Positions 43,196 to 52,983 of a stretch of 64,000 bases of DNA are shown here, piece after piece. The notes under the pieces are model-generated. The model searched no databases and was not told where the DNA came from. It saw only the letters and a list, made by a program, of their open reading frames with translations. Both the position numbers and the translations under genes were made by a program. This stretch comes from Streptomyces sp. JJ66. GTDB taxonomy: Bacteria > Actinomycetota > Actinomycetes > Streptomycetales > Streptomycetaceae. The stretch covers positions 310,001 to 374,000 of the forward strand of contig NZ_JAEVFI010000001.1 in the NCBI RefSeq assembly GCF_019303495.1, in the 5' to 3' direction. The number at the start of each line of letters is the position of its first letter. Positions within the stretch are counted from its first letter, which is position 1.

Positions 43196-44323
43196 TCAGT
43201 GGTGGGGGCTGTCGGCGCCCGCTGCGGCGGGCCGGGGGGTGCGGGCGGGACAGCAGCCGGCGGGGCACAGGTCGTGGGACGGGCCGAGGGCACCCAGCGC
43301 GCGGCGCTCCGGCGACTCGCCGCGTTCGGTGGCCGCCCGTTCGAGCACCAGCTCGCGCAGCCCGGCGACGAAGCGCGGATCGGCGCCGACGGTGGCGGAA
43401 CGCACGGCGGGCAGCCCCAGCTCCCCGGCCATGGCCATCGCCTCGGTGTCCAGGTCGTAGCGGACCTCCATGTGGTCGGAGACGAAGCCGATCGGCACCA
43501 TGACCGCGGCCCGCGCCCCGGCGCCGTGCAGTTCCCGCAGGTGGTCGCAGACGTCCGGCTCCAGCCACGGGATGTGCGGGGCGCCGCTGCGGGACTGGTA
43601 GACCAGCTCCCACGGCCGCTCCACCCCGGTGCGCTCGCGCACGGCGGCCGCGATCAGACGGGCCACGTCCAGGTGCTGGGCGACGTACGCGCCGCCGTCC
43701 CCGTCGTGAGCCTGGGGCGGCCCGGAGGTGGCGGCTGCGGCCGTCGGGATGGAGTGGGTGGTGAACACCAGGTGCGCCGCGTCCCGGACGTCCCCGGGCA
43801 GCGCGTCCAGCGCGGTGAGCACGCCCTCGGTCATCGGGGTGACGAAGCCGGGGTGATTGAAGTAGTGCCGCAGCTTGTCCACGCGCGGCACCGCAAGACC
43901 TTCCGCGGCGAGCGCGGCCAGCGATTCGGCCAGGTTCTCCCGGTACTGGCGGCAGCCGGAGTAGGAGGCGTAGGCGCTGGTGGCCAGGACGAGCACGCGG
44001 CGGCGGCCGTCGGCGATCAGCTCGCGCAGCGTGTCCGTCAGGTACGGGGCCCAGTTGCGGTTGCCCCAGTAGACCGGCAGGTCGATCCCGTGCGCGGCGA
44101 AGTCCGCGCGCAGCGCGGCCAGCAGCTCACGGTTCTGCGCGTTGATCGGGGAGACACCGCCGAAGCGGAAGTAGTGCTGCCCGACCTCCTCCAGGCGTTC
44201 GCGCGGGATGCCGCGCCCACGGGTGACGTTCTCCAGGAACGGGACGACGTCGTCCGGCCCCTCCGGGCCGCCGAAGGACAGGAGCAGCAGGGCGTCGTAA
44301 GGCTCGGGGCGCACGTCAGGCAT
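43196..44323 (-). CDS. cpfC: ferrochelatase (coproporphyrin type)
   Basis: A 375-residue enzyme from ATG 44323 inserting Fe2+ into a porphyrin late in haem synthesis. Signatures: [21 protein letters not shown] at the N-terminus, [18 protein letters not shown] with the metal-binding His, [17 protein letters not shown], and [17 protein letters not shown]. Actinobacteria use the coproporphyrin pathway, so CpfC is the expected activity. The extra C-terminal tail contains CPAGCCPA, where several actinobacterial enzymes carry a [2Fe-2S] cluster; a cluster here is possible. Also called hemH. Confidence 0.93.
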   Translation of the reverse strand: MPDVRPEPYDALLLLSFGGPEGPDDVVPFLENVTRGRGIPRERLEEVGQHYFRFGGVSPINAQNRELLAALRADFAAHGIDLPVYWGNRNWAPYLTDTLRELIADGRRRVLVLATSAYASYSGCRQYRENLAESLAALAAEGLAVPRVDKLRHYFNHPGFVTPMTEGVLTALDALPGDVRDAAHLVFTTHSIPTAAAATSGPPQAHDGDGGAYVAQHLDVARLIAAAVRERTGVERPWELVYQSRSGAPHIPWLEPDVCDHLRELHGAGARAAVMVPIGFVSDHMEVRYDLDTEAMAMAGELGLPAVRSATVGADPRFVAGLRELVLERAATERGESPERRALGALGPSHDLCPAGCCPARTPRPAAAGADSPHH

Positions 44324-44428
44324 GGGCTCGATCCTGCCACCCGAAAACGGGCGGACGGACGACGGCCCACCCCGTAAGCTGTATTCGAACTCACGTGCCT
44401 TACCTCCTCCTCGTAGGCGAGCCTCCCC

Positions 44429-45754
44429 GTGCCCCACATATACCGCGCGATCTTCGCCGCGCCCGGAACCCTCGGCTTCTCCGCGGCCGGTCTGCTCGGC
44501 CGGCTGCCCATCGGCATGCTCGCGATCGGCATCGTGACGATGGTCTCCGAACTCACCGGCGCCTACGGGCTGGCGGGCGCCCTCGCGGCGACCGTCGCGC
44601 TGTCCTCGGCCACGCTGGGGCCCCAGGTGTCCCGGCTGGTGGACCGGTACGGGCAGCGCCGCGTGCTGCGCCCGGCGGCGCTGGTGACGGTCTCCTCGGT
44701 CGCGGGCGTGACGGCGAGCACGGTGCTCGGCTGGCCGGTGTGGACGCTGTTCGCCTGCGCGGCCGGCGCCGGATGCGTGCCGAGCCTGGGGGCGATGATC
44801 CGCTCCCGGTGGGTGGCCATCTACCGGGAGCGCCCGCGCGAACTGCACGCCGCGTACGCGTGGGAGTCGGTCATGGACGAGGTGTGCTTCATCTTCGGCC
44901 CCGTCCTCGCGATCGGCCTGTCCACCGCCTGGTTCCCCCAGGCCGGGCCGCTGGCCGCCGCCTGCTTCCTGCTCACCGGCGTCTTCTGGCTGACGGCGCA
45001 GCGGGCCACCGAACCGCCGGTGCACGCGCCGGGAACCCGGGCGCGCGGCACGGCGCTGCGCACGCCGGGCGTGAAGGTGCTGGTCGCCACCGGGCTCGCG
45101 CTGGGCGCGATCTTCGGCTCCATCGACGTCGTCACCGTCGCGTTCGCGGAGGACCAGGGCCGCAAGGCGGCGGCCAGTCTGCTGCTGGCGGGCTACGCGC
45201 TTGGCTCGTGCGCGGCGGGCGCCGTGTTCGGCCTGGTGCACCTGGGCGGAGCCGTGCACCGGCGCTGGCTGGTGGGAGTGTGCCTGGTCGCGGCCGGGAT
45301 GGTGCCGCTGCAGTTCGTGCACAGCCTGCCCGTGCTGGCGCTCGCGCTGTTCCTGGCCGGGCTGAGCATCGCGCCCACCATGATCACCACGGTGACGCTG
45401 GTGGAGCGGCTGGTCCCGCGCTCCCAGCTGACCGAGGGCATGACGTGGACCAGCGCCGGCGTCACCGTCGGCATGGCCCTGGGTTCGGCCGCCGGCGGGC
45501 GGGCGGTGGACGCGTTCGGCGCCGAACAGGCATACGCGGTACCCGCGGCGGCCGGGGCGGGCGCGGTACTCGTCGCCCTGCTCGGTTTCCGCCGCCTCGC
45601 CCCGGCGCGGAGCCAGCCGTCACCACCGCAGGCCGGGGCGGCGCGTCAGGCCGCCCCTCAGCCCCCCGGACCCAGGTCCGCGCCGCTGGCGGAAGCGGCC
45701 CCGGGCACGTCCGCCGACGCTCAGCGCGCGCCGGACGCGTCCGGCGCGCGCTGA
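44429..45754 (+). CDS. MFS transporter (12-TM)
   Basis: A 441-residue inner-membrane carrier from GTG 44429 ([20 protein letters not shown]). Twelve hydrophobic helices; the loop 2-3 motif is [10 protein letters not shown], helix 4-5 region [20 protein letters not shown], and [20 protein letters not shown] late. This Streptomyces-type carrier is usually annotated as an MFS exporter of unknown substrate. The last 50 residues are disordered and overlap a perfect palindrome at the stop codon. Confidence 0.88.
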   Translation: MPHIYRAIFAAPGTLGFSAAGLLGRLPIGMLAIGIVTMVSELTGAYGLAGALAATVALSSATLGPQVSRLVDRYGQRRVLRPAALVTVSSVAGVTASTVLGWPVWTLFACAAGAGCVPSLGAMIRSRWVAIYRERPRELHAAYAWESVMDEVCFIFGPVLAIGLSTAWFPQAGPLAAACFLLTGVFWLTAQRATEPPVHAPGTRARGTALRTPGVKVLVATGLALGAIFGSIDVVTVAFAEDQGRKAAASLLLAGYALGSCAAGAVFGLVHLGGAVHRRWLVGVCLVAAGMVPLQFVHSLPVLALALFLAGLSIAPTMITTVTLVERLVPRSQLTEGMTWTSAGVTVGMALGSAAGGRAVDAFGAEQAYAVPAAAGAGAVLVALLGFRRLAPARSQPSPPQAGAARQAAPQPPGPRSAPLAEAAPGTSADAQRAPDASGAR

Positions 45755-45757
45755 GCG
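45718..45757. terminator. 40-base perfect palindrome, bidirectional terminator
   Basis: Every base from 45718 to 45757 pairs with its mirror partner (20-base-pair arms, no loop, centre ACGCGT). It includes the MFS stop codon at 45752-45754. It lies between convergent genes, so it can end transcripts from both sides. Confidence 0.7.
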
Positions 45758-45830
45758 CGCCGCCCCGAACGGCCCGGGCACGGGCGCTGGCTCCGCGCGA
45801 CGGTCACGGGGGGCACCGGGACTGTGGGGC

Positions 45831-46226
45831 TCAGTCCGCGACGCGGCCCTCGCGGGCGACGAGGGCGAAGGGGTGGCCGCCCGGGTCCGCGTACAGCCGC
45901 ACGTCGTGCGTGCCGCCGTTGTCCTTGGTGTCCAGGGGCCGCCCACCGAGGCTGACCACCTCACGTTCGGCCTCGTCCATGTCCCGCTGCGCGACGAGCA
46001 CCTGCAGATGCGCCTGCTGGGACTCGTCCGGGCGCGGCCAGCTCGGCGGCGCGAACCCGTGGTCGCGGCGGATCGCCAACGCGATCCCCGCCGGCGTCGT
46101 CAGCTGGATGTAGTCCGGGTTCAGGCCCAGCTGTGCTTCCGCGTCGAGCAGTTTGGCGTAGAACTCGGCCAGGATCTTTGGCTCCGCACTGTCCAGGACG
46201 AGCACGCTGGTCTTCTCGACCGCCAT
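45831..46226 (-). CDS. VOC-family protein (glyoxalase/bleomycin-resistance fold)
   Basis: A 131-residue protein from ATG 46226. One pair of beta-alpha-beta-beta-beta units: ILAEFYAKLLDAEA at the N-terminus and HDVRLYADPGGHPFALV at the C-terminus with the Gly-His-Pro turn of the family. The metal-ligand pattern is incomplete, so enzymatic function cannot be asserted. Function unknown. Confidence 0.85.
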   Translation of the reverse strand: MAVEKTSVLVLDSAEPKILAEFYAKLLDAEAQLGLNPDYIQLTTPAGIALAIRRDHGFAPPSWPRPDESQQAHLQVLVAQRDMDEAEREVVSLGGRPLDTKDNGGTHDVRLYADPGGHPFALVAREGRVAD

Positions 46227-46351
46227 GGGCCTTCCTCTCCCCGCGTGCGGGCCGGGCGGCCCGCGACTGCCAAGCCCTCTACCCGGGAAAGACGTTCGCA
46301 CGCCGCACGCGAGTATGATCCGGTCCACCGCCGCCGGCAGGGAGGACCAAA

Positions 46352-47686
46352 GTGAGTGTGTCGCTCAGCAGCAGCACGGCCCGGGGCCGGCGGGAGGTCT
46401 GGCGGAACTGGGCCGGTTGCGCCAGCGCCCGGCCCCGGCGCACCGTCACGCCGTCCACCACCGAAGCGCTCGCCGAGCAGGTGCGCCGGGCCGCGGCGGA
46501 AGGGCTGCCGGTCAAGGCCGTCGGTTCCGGGCACTCCTTCACGGCGGTCGCCGCGACGGGCGGGGTGCTCGTGCGCCCGGAGCGACTGAGCGGCGTCCGC
46601 ACCATCGACCGGGCGGCCGGGACGGTGACGGTCGCGGCGGGTACCCGGCTCAGGCAGCTCAACCAGGTGCTGGCCGGGGAAGGTCTGTCGCTGGCCAACA
46701 TGGGCGACATCATGGAACAGACGGTCTCCGGCGCGGTGAGCACCGGCACCCACGGCACCGGCCGGGACTCGGCCGCGCTCGCCACGCAGATAGCGGCGCT
46801 GGAGATGGTGGTCGCCGACGGGACGGTGCTGCGCTGCTCCCCCGCCGAGAACGCCGACGTCTTCGCCGCCGCCCGGGTGGGCCTCGGCGCGCTGGGCATC
46901 ATCACCGAGCTGACGTTCCGCGTCGAACCGCTGTTCTGGCTGCACGCCCGCGAGGAGCCGATGCCCCTCGACCGCGTCGTCGCGGAGTTCGACGAGCTGA
47001 CGGCCGTCAACGAGCACTTCGAGTTCTACTGGTTCCCGCACACCGGCAACTGCAACACCAAGCGCAACAACCGCACGCCGGGCCCGGCGCGGCCGCTGCC
47101 CCGCCTGCGCGGCTGGGTGGACGACGAGCTGCTGTCCAACGGCGTCTTCCAGGCCGCCTGCTCCCTGGGCAAGGCGGTGCCCCCCACCGTGCCGTACCTC
47201 GCCCGGGCCGCGAGCCGCGCCCTGTCCGCCCGGGAGTACACCGACATCCCCTACAAGGTGTTCACCAGTCCGCGCCGGGTGCGGTTCCTGGAGATGGAGT
47301 ACGCGCTGCCCCGCGAGGCGGCGATGCCCGCCCTGCGCGAGCTGAAGGCCATGGTGGAACGCTCGGCGCTGCGCATCGGCTTCCCCATCGAGGTGCGCAC
47401 CGCGCCCGCCGACGACATCACGCTCTCCGCCGCCTCCGGCCGGGACACCGCCTACCTGGCCCTGCACGTCTACCGCGGCACGCCGCACGCCGCGTACTTC
47501 ACCGCCGCCGAACGCATCCTGACCGCACACGGCGGGCGGCCCCACTGGGGCAAGCTGCACAGCCGCGACGCCGCGTACCTGGCGGGGGCTTACCCCCGGT
47601 TCGGCGAGTTCACGGCCCTGCGCGACCGGCTCGACCCTGAGCGGCGCTTCGGCAACGACTACCTGCGCCGGGTCCTGGGCGACTGA
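46352..47686 (+). CDS. FAD-linked sugar-lactone oxidase (D-arabinono-1,4-lactone oxidase type)
   Basis: A 444-residue flavoenzyme. The FAD_binding_4 domain covers residues about 25-190 with AVGSGHSFTAVAAT and GDIMEQTVSGAVSTGTHGTG. The C-terminal ALO domain contains FYWFPHTGNC near 235 and HWGKLH near 400, the HWxK motif of aldonolactone oxidases. It oxidises a sugar or polyol lactone with O2, giving H2O2. The exact substrate in Streptomyces (L-gulono-, alditol or arabinono-lactone) is not resolvable. Starts at GTG 46352. Confidence 0.9.
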   Translation: MSVSLSSSTARGRREVWRNWAGCASARPRRTVTPSTTEALAEQVRRAAAEGLPVKAVGSGHSFTAVAATGGVLVRPERLSGVRTIDRAAGTVTVAAGTRLRQLNQVLAGEGLSLANMGDIMEQTVSGAVSTGTHGTGRDSAALATQIAALEMVVADGTVLRCSPAENADVFAAARVGLGALGIITELTFRVEPLFWLHAREEPMPLDRVVAEFDELTAVNEHFEFYWFPHTGNCNTKRNNRTPGPARPLPRLRGWVDDELLSNGVFQAACSLGKAVPPTVPYLARAASRALSAREYTDIPYKVFTSPRRVRFLEMEYALPREAAMPALRELKAMVERSALRIGFPIEVRTAPADDITLSAASGRDTAYLALHVYRGTPHAAYFTAAERILTAHGGRPHWGKLHSRDAAYLAGAYPRFGEFTALRDRLDPERRFGNDYLRRVLGD

Positions 47687-47730
47687 GGCGGGACCGCCGT
47701 CACGGCCACTGCTCGCCGCTGCCGGGCACG

Positions 47731-48660
47731 CTACGGGGCCTGCCCGGCGGACGGGTCCTGCTCCGTGCCGCCACCGTCGTCCGGCCGCGCCGTGTCCGCG
47801 CTCTCGCCGCCGGTGCCGGTGGAGCCGTCCGGGTCGCCGGTAGCGGCGCCCTCGCCCGGGTCCGGTGTCGGCGCCGGTGTGGCGGACTGCCCGGAGCCGT
47901 CGTCCGGGGCGTCCTCCTGGTCACCGGGTGCGGTGCTGGGCGTGCCCGCACCGTCCTGCGGGTCCGGCGTCGGCTGGGTCTCGCCGGGCGCCAAACTGGG
48001 TGCCTCGCCGGGTGACTCCGGTGGCGACTGCGAGCCCTTTGGCTGGTCGTCCTGCTGGCGCGGGGCTTCCTGCTCGGTGTCGGCGCTACCGGACGAGCCG
48101 GAGCCGAACACCTGGCCGACCGAGGTGGAAGCGCCCTTGCCGCCGGACACGCTGTCGCCGCTGACCAGTTCATACACCGTCAGTCCGGTAACGGCTACGG
48201 CGAACACGAGCACGGCGGGCAGCAGCATCCGCTTCCAGCCGCGCCGAAGGGCGCTGGACGCGGGAGCCCCGGAAGCTTCAAAGGCGCCGGATTCCACCGG
48301 GACCGTGCCCTCGGCCAGCGGCACGGGCCGCGTCGTGTCCGCCGCCACCGACGTGGGACGCGCGGCCGCCCCCGGTTTGCGCACCGCCACCACCGTGACC
48401 TGCTTCACCTGCTGCCCGGTCCGCCGGAACAGGTGCTGGAACAGCGGCCCGCCGGTCGTCGCGACGAGGCTCATCACCCCGGCGCCGATAAACGTGCCGT
48501 AGACACCGAGCTGGCCGGCCACGACCGCGGCGATCACCGCGGCCACCGCGCTGGCGGCCACCTGCGGCAGCGTCAGGTCGATGGCGCGTTCACGGGACGG
48601 CTCCCCGTCCCGCTGCCCGACGCCGCCGGGCCGTTCTGCCGTGTCCGACTTCTTGTCCAT
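47731..48660 (-). CDS. membrane protein with long Pro/Asp/Gly-rich extracellular tail
   Basis: A 309-residue protein from ATG 48660 (MDKKSDTAERPGG). Two close N-terminal hydrophobic stretches (VAASAVAAVIAAVVAGQLG and YGTFIGAGVMSLVATTG) are followed by a loop and a third helix, LLPAVLVFAVAVTGLTVYEL (about residue 165). The remaining 125 residues are low-complexity and probably surface-exposed. I recognise no named domain. The topology recurs in Streptomyces as a 'hypothetical membrane protein' near sepH. Confidence 0.8.
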   Translation of the reverse strand: MDKKSDTAERPGGVGQRDGEPSRERAIDLTLPQVAASAVAAVIAAVVAGQLGVYGTFIGAGVMSLVATTGGPLFQHLFRRTGQQVKQVTVVAVRKPGAAARPTSVAADTTRPVPLAEGTVPVESGAFEASGAPASSALRRGWKRMLLPAVLVFAVAVTGLTVYELVSGDSVSGGKGASTSVGQVFGSGSSGSADTEQEAPRQQDDQPKGSQSPPESPGEAPSLAPGETQPTPDPQDGAGTPSTAPGDQEDAPDDGSGQSATPAPTPDPGEGAATGDPDGSTGTGGESADTARPDDGGGTEQDPSAGQAP

Positions 48661-49100
48661 CTCCGCCTCAGGTCGCACGTCTTTTCCACTGGGCACACAT
48701 GAGGGACCGTCCGACCGGTGCCATGAGTTCCGATTCCGCCGCTTCTGTGAACACCGCCACGCCGGACGGCGGCACGGGGAAGGCGGATTTATCCCTGGAT
48801 CACGCCAACTCCCCTCCGGGTCCACGAGACCGGCGGCGCGCCGAACCACCCCGGATGGCTCTAATGGAGTAGTGTCGCATCCTGGCCTCGGCCTGCCCGG
48901 CCGGTGTGGCAGAACATGAGAGGATCTGTCACCCTGGGTGGCCAAACGGTCACCGTGTCACAGCAGTGGGCCGGTGGGCTGGCCGGACACGCCGGGCAAG
49001 TCGGCAAAGGTAGTGGCAGGCTGCACCCCGGGCAGGCCACACTCGTCTAGCGGGAGCAGCGACGCACGTGACGTCGGCAGGCACCATCCGGGAGGTTCCC
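48661..49100. other. divergent intergenic region upstream of sepH
   Basis: About 440 bases with no gene between the membrane protein and sepH. It must hold both promoters. I see GC-rich dyads near 48890 but no clear promoter pair or regulatory RNA. Confidence 0.5.
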
Positions 49101-50135
49101 ATGCCCGAACTGCGTGTCGTGGCCGTCAGCAACGACGGCACACGGCTGGTGCTCAAGGCTGCCGACAACACGGAGTACACCCTCCCCATCGACGAGCGGC
49201 TGCGCGCCGCCGTCCGCAACGACCGGGCCCGGCTCGGGCAGATCGAGATCGAGGTCGAAAACCACCTCCGCCCCCGCGACATCCAGGCCCGCATACGAGC
49301 CGGGGCCACGGCCGAGGAGGTCGCGCAGTTCGCCGGCATCCCCGTGGAGCGGGTCCGCCGCTTCGAGGGCCCCGTACTGGCCGAGCGCGCGTTCATGGCC
49401 GAACGCGCCAGAAAGACACCGGTGCGGCGCCCCGGCGAGAACACCGGCCCGCTCCTCGGCGACGCGGTGACCGAACGCCTGCTGGTACGTTCCGCCGACA
49501 AGGACACCGTGCGCTGGGACTCCTGGCGGCGCGACGACGGCACCTGGGAGGTGCTGCTCGTTTACCGCGTCGCGGGCGAACTGCACTCGGCGAACTGGAC
49601 GTACGACCCGCCGCGGCGGCTCGTGCAGGCCCTCGACGACGAGGCACGCGGCCTGATCGGCGAGAGCGACGACACCCCCGAGCCGAGCATGCCGTTCATC
49701 CCGCGCATCGCCCGGCTGCCGCGCGAGCGCGGCGGGGACGACGCCGGGAGCGGCGGCCCCACGCGGCCGGAGCGCGCCGAGCACCCCGACCGCGAGGAGC
49801 GCGACTCGCTCACCAGCCTGCTGGAGGCCGTGCCCAGTTTCCGCGGCGACATGGTGGTGCCCGAACCGGCGTCCGCCGACGGCGAATCGGCCACGGCGCC
49901 GGAGGATGCGGACGCGGCGGACGACCGCGAGCCGCTGGAGACGCCCGCCCCGGCCGCGAGCGCGGGCGCCGCGTACGCCGACGTGCTGATGCCGCGCTCG
50001 GTCGGCGGCCACCGGGACCGGCTGACCGGCACGACGGACCGTCAGGCCGAAGCCGACGGCGTCCGCCCGGGCCGCCGCGCGGCCGTCCCCAGCTGGGACG
50101 AGATCGTCTTCGGCACCCGCCGCAAGAAGGAGTAA
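49101..50135 (+). CDS. sepH: cell-division regulator SepH (DUF3071)
   Basis: A 344-residue protein from ATG 49101 with GGAGG five bases upstream. The conserved N-terminal DUF3071 domain starts MPELRVVAVSNDGTRLVLKA and contains the helix-turn-helix IQARIRAGATAEEVAQFAGIPVERVRRFEG (quoted as IQARIRAGATAEEVAQFAG). It continues through WEVLLVYRVAGELHSANWTYD. The long acidic C-terminal tail ends WDEIVFGTRRKKE. SepH is known in Streptomyces and mycobacteria to bind FtsZ and promote Z-ring assembly. Confidence 0.93.
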   Translation: MPELRVVAVSNDGTRLVLKAADNTEYTLPIDERLRAAVRNDRARLGQIEIEVENHLRPRDIQARIRAGATAEEVAQFAGIPVERVRRFEGPVLAERAFMAERARKTPVRRPGENTGPLLGDAVTERLLVRSADKDTVRWDSWRRDDGTWEVLLVYRVAGELHSANWTYDPPRRLVQALDDEARGLIGESDDTPEPSMPFIPRIARLPRERGGDDAGSGGPTRPERAEHPDREERDSLTSLLEAVPSFRGDMVVPEPASADGESATAPEDADAADDREPLETPAPAASAGAAYADVLMPRSVGGHRDRLTGTTDRQAEADGVRPGRRAAVPSWDEIVFGTRRKKE

Positions 50136-50315
50136 CCCGCCCCGCCCGCACCCCGCTCCGGTTGTCGGCGGCCGGGGCGTCTCCCGCCACGGAAGGCGCC
50201 TCGGCGGCCGGGGCGTCCGGGGATACCGGACAAGGGCACACCTCCCCGTGGCGCCACCGCACGGCAGACGGCCGCTCCCCCGCCCGGGACCGGCGGGGTG
50301 AGGCGTGCTGGGCGG

Positions 50316-51131
50316 TCAGGCGCGGGCCACCGGGCGGGAGGGGTCCGCGCACCACTGGGACCAGGAGCCGACGTACAGCGCCGCCTCGACGCCGGTGAGG
50401 GTCAGCGCCAGCACCTGCTGGGCCGCCGACACCCCGGAGCCGCAGTAGACGCCGACCTCCGTACCGGGGACCGCCCCCAGCGAGGCGAACCGCTCGGCCA
50501 GCTCGCGCGGTGGGCGGAACGTGCCGTCGGCGTTGAGGTTGTCCCCCGTCGGCGCCGATACCGCGCCCGGGATGTGCCCGGCCACGGGGTCGATCGGTTC
50601 CACCTCGCCCCGGTACCGTTCGGCGCTCCGGGCGTCGAGCAGCACGCCGCGCCCGGCCAGCGCCACGGCCCCGGCGGCGTCGAGCAGTGGCAGGCCGCCC
50701 GGCTCGGGGGCGAAGTCGCCGGGTGACGGCGTCGGCGCCCTGGTCGTCAGCGGCCCGGTCCAGGCCGCGAGGCCGCCGTCGAGCACCCGCACCGCCGGGT
50801 GGCCGGTGTAGCGCAGGAGCCACCAGGCACGGGCGGCGGCCCAGCCCTGGCCGCCGTCGTAGACGACGACGGGGTGGCGGGCGCGGACCCCGGCCCGGCG
50901 CATGGCCGCGCCGAACTCGGCCAGGTGAGGCAGCGGATGGCGGCCACCGGCGCCGGGTGGCCCGGCCAGGTCGGCGTCGAGGTCGATGTACACCGCGCCG
51001 GGGAGGTGTCCGGCGTCGTACGCGGGACGTCCGGGCGGCCCGCCCACCTCGTAGCGCACGTCCAGGAGAGTCGGCGGGGCGTCACCGGTCAGCTCGGTCT
51101 GGAGGTCCTTCGCCGTGATGAGGGCTGTCAT
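50316..51131 (-). CDS. thiosulfate/3-mercaptopyruvate sulfurtransferase (two rhodanese domains)
   Basis: A 271-residue tandem rhodanese from ATG 51131. The inactive N-terminal domain has DVRYEVGGPPG, AYDAGHLPGAVYIDLD and VVVYDGGQGWAAARAW (Asp in place of Cys). The active C-terminal domain has LLDARSAERYRGE and VGVYCGSGVSAAQQVL, where Cys is the sulphur carrier in the CGSGV loop. It moves sulfane sulphur in the cytoplasm. The next gene, at 51338, is divergent. Confidence 0.93.
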   Translation of the reverse strand: MTALITAKDLQTELTGDAPPTLLDVRYEVGGPPGRPAYDAGHLPGAVYIDLDADLAGPPGAGGRHPLPHLAEFGAAMRRAGVRARHPVVVYDGGQGWAAARAWWLLRYTGHPAVRVLDGGLAAWTGPLTTRAPTPSPGDFAPEPGGLPLLDAAGAVALAGRGVLLDARSAERYRGEVEPIDPVAGHIPGAVSAPTGDNLNADGTFRPPRELAERFASLGAVPGTEVGVYCGSGVSAAQQVLALTLTGVEAALYVGSWSQWCADPSRPVARA

Positions 51132-51337
51132 GCGGGCATTCTGGCGTACCGGGAACGTGAGGTGTGGCACCGGGATTCCCTCGCGGCCCGGGTACCCGTT
51201 CTCGTCGGAGAGTGCGACGATGACTACCCACCGCACGCATCCGTACACGCGCACCGCACGGGCGGCGCCGCCCGGCCGCACGCCCACCGCGCGCACTGCA
51301 CGACCGCAACGATGATGGTCAAAGGAGACGACCGCAG

Positions 51338-52150
51338 ATGACCGAGGAAGCCGACCGGTTCACCCCGGGCACCCCCTGCTGGGTGAGCCTGATGGTGCAC
51401 GACCTGGCCGCCAGCGAGAAGTTCTACCACGAGCTGTTCGGCTGGGAGTTCGAGGAGGGCCCGGCCGCACTCGGTCCCTATGTCCAGGCCCGGTTCGGTG
51501 ACCGGCAGGTCGCGGGGCTCGGGGAGATGCCCGAGGGCCGCTCGCTGCCGGTGGCGTGGCTGCCGTACCTGGCCAGCGACGACGCCGACGTCACCTGTGC
51601 GCTGGTGCGCGACTGCGGCGGCACCGTCGGGGTCGGCCCGCTGGATTCCGGGCAGGACGGGCGTATGGCCCTCGCCGCCGATCCGAGCGGCGCCGCGTTC
51701 GGCGTGTGGCAGGCGGGCGAGCACGCCGGTGCCCCCTTTGACGGCAGCCTCGGGACGCCGGTGTGGAACGAGCTGCTCACCCAGGACGGTTCGGCGGTCA
51801 GCCCGTTCTACGCGCGGGTGTTCGGGCTCCGGGCGGAGGCGCTGGATTCCCCGGAGGCCGGGGAGGGCGACTACCGGACGCTCAGCGTGGCCGGGCGCCC
51901 CATCGGCGGTATTCGCGGCCTGGGCCGTTCGCTGCCGCGTGACCTCGGCCCGCACTGGCGGACGTACTTCGCCGTGGCCGACGCCGACACGGCGGCAGGC
52001 CGGGTGCAGGAACTGGGCGGCCACGTGGTGCACGGGCCGCGCGACTCGCCCTACGGCCGCCTCGTCCACGTCACCGACACCGAGGGGGCACACTTCTCGC
52101 TCATCGACATGCTCGACCCGCGCGACGCCGTCACCCGGCCGGTGCGCTGA
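51338..52150 (+). CDS. two-domain VOC-family protein
   Basis: A 270-residue protein with two glyoxalase-type modules. The first: TPCWVSLMVHDLAASEKFYHELF (quoted as VSLMVHDLAASEKFYHELF), FGWEFEEGP, AADPSGAAFGVWQ. The second: PVWNELLTQDGSAVSPFYARVFGL and VTDTEGAHFSLIDML. Comparable Streptomyces proteins are labelled hydroxylases from old annotation without proof. AAAGGAGA before the ATG is a good ribosome site. Confidence 0.9.
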   Translation: MTEEADRFTPGTPCWVSLMVHDLAASEKFYHELFGWEFEEGPAALGPYVQARFGDRQVAGLGEMPEGRSLPVAWLPYLASDDADVTCALVRDCGGTVGVGPLDSGQDGRMALAADPSGAAFGVWQAGEHAGAPFDGSLGTPVWNELLTQDGSAVSPFYARVFGLRAEALDSPEAGEGDYRTLSVAGRPIGGIRGLGRSLPRDLGPHWRTYFAVADADTAAGRVQELGGHVVHGPRDSPYGRLVHVTDTEGAHFSLIDMLDPRDAVTRPVR

Positions 52151-52187
52151 ACCGGGCGGACCGCGAGCGACCAGCCGAAGCGGCCGG

Positions 52188-52907
52188 TCAGCGGCGCGGC
52201 CCCGGCACGGCGGTGGACGTGTCCAGCGGCAGCACGTCGGGGGCCAGCGCTCCCGCCCGCGCGGCGGCGGTGAGGCGGCGCCGGTGGTGGCGGCGGCACA
52301 GCACCTCGTAGCCGACGTCACCTCCACCGCCGCCCGCCCCGGCCGGGCCGCCACCGGAGCCGTCCGCGCCGTCCCGCCCGGCGACGTCACCGACCACGAC
52401 CTGCGCGCCTTCCACCACCATCCGCCCGCCGACGGTACGGGCGTTGTGCGTGGCCCGGGCGCCGCACCAGCACAGCGCCTCGACCTGCAGCACCTCCACC
52501 CGGTCGGCCAGTTCGATGAGGCGCTGGGAGCCGGGGAACAGGCGGGTGCGGAAGTCGGTGGTGATACCGAAGGCGTAGACGTCGATGCCCAGGTCATCCA
52601 CGACACGCGCGAGCTGGTCGATCTGCTCCTCGGTGAGGAACTGCGCCTCGTCGGCGATGACGTAGTCGGCACGGCCGCCGGCGGTGAGGTGGCGCACGAG
52701 GTGGGCGTGGAAGTCGAAGCCGTCGCCTGCCTCTACGGCGTCGGTCACCAGGCCCAGGCGGGAGGAGAGCCGCCCCGCGCCCGCCCGGTCGTCGCGGGTG
52801 AAGATCATGCCGACCAGGCCCCGCGCGGTCCGGTTGTGCTGGATCTGCAGGGCGAGGGTGGACTTGCCGCAGTCCATCGTGCCGCTGAAGAAGACCAGTT
52901 CAGGCAT
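52188..52907 (-). CDS. tdk: thymidine kinase (type II)
   Basis: A 239-residue enzyme that phosphorylates thymidine in the salvage pathway. Walker A is GTMDCGKST (residues 9-17), DEAQF at about 96-100 holds the catalytic Glu/Asp pair, and VYAFGITTDFRTRLFPGS is the conserved strand-loop. Zinc ligands are ALCWCGARA and CRRHH. A Gly/Ala-rich insert after residue 185 is longer than in Escherichia coli. ATG 52907. Confidence 0.93.
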   Translation of the reverse strand: MPELVFFSGTMDCGKSTLALQIQHNRTARGLVGMIFTRDDRAGAGRLSSRLGLVTDAVEAGDGFDFHAHLVRHLTAGGRADYVIADEAQFLTEEQIDQLARVVDDLGIDVYAFGITTDFRTRLFPGSQRLIELADRVEVLQVEALCWCGARATHNARTVGGRMVVEGAQVVVGDVAGRDGADGSGGGPAGAGGGGGDVGYEVLCRRHHRRRLTAAARAGALAPDVLPLDTSTAVPGPRR

Positions 52908-52983
52908 GGGCGGGCGTGCCCTTTCGTCGTCGGGGCCAAGGGGTGGAGGGGGCGGGGGTTCCGGGCGCGGGCGCCCGGCGTCG

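Noticed and set aside
43196-45322. 708-residue frame extending ferrochelatase upstream
   Set aside because: The extension is His/Gln/Arg/Gly-rich, antisense to the MFS gene, and ferrochelatase homology starts exactly at the ATG at 44323.
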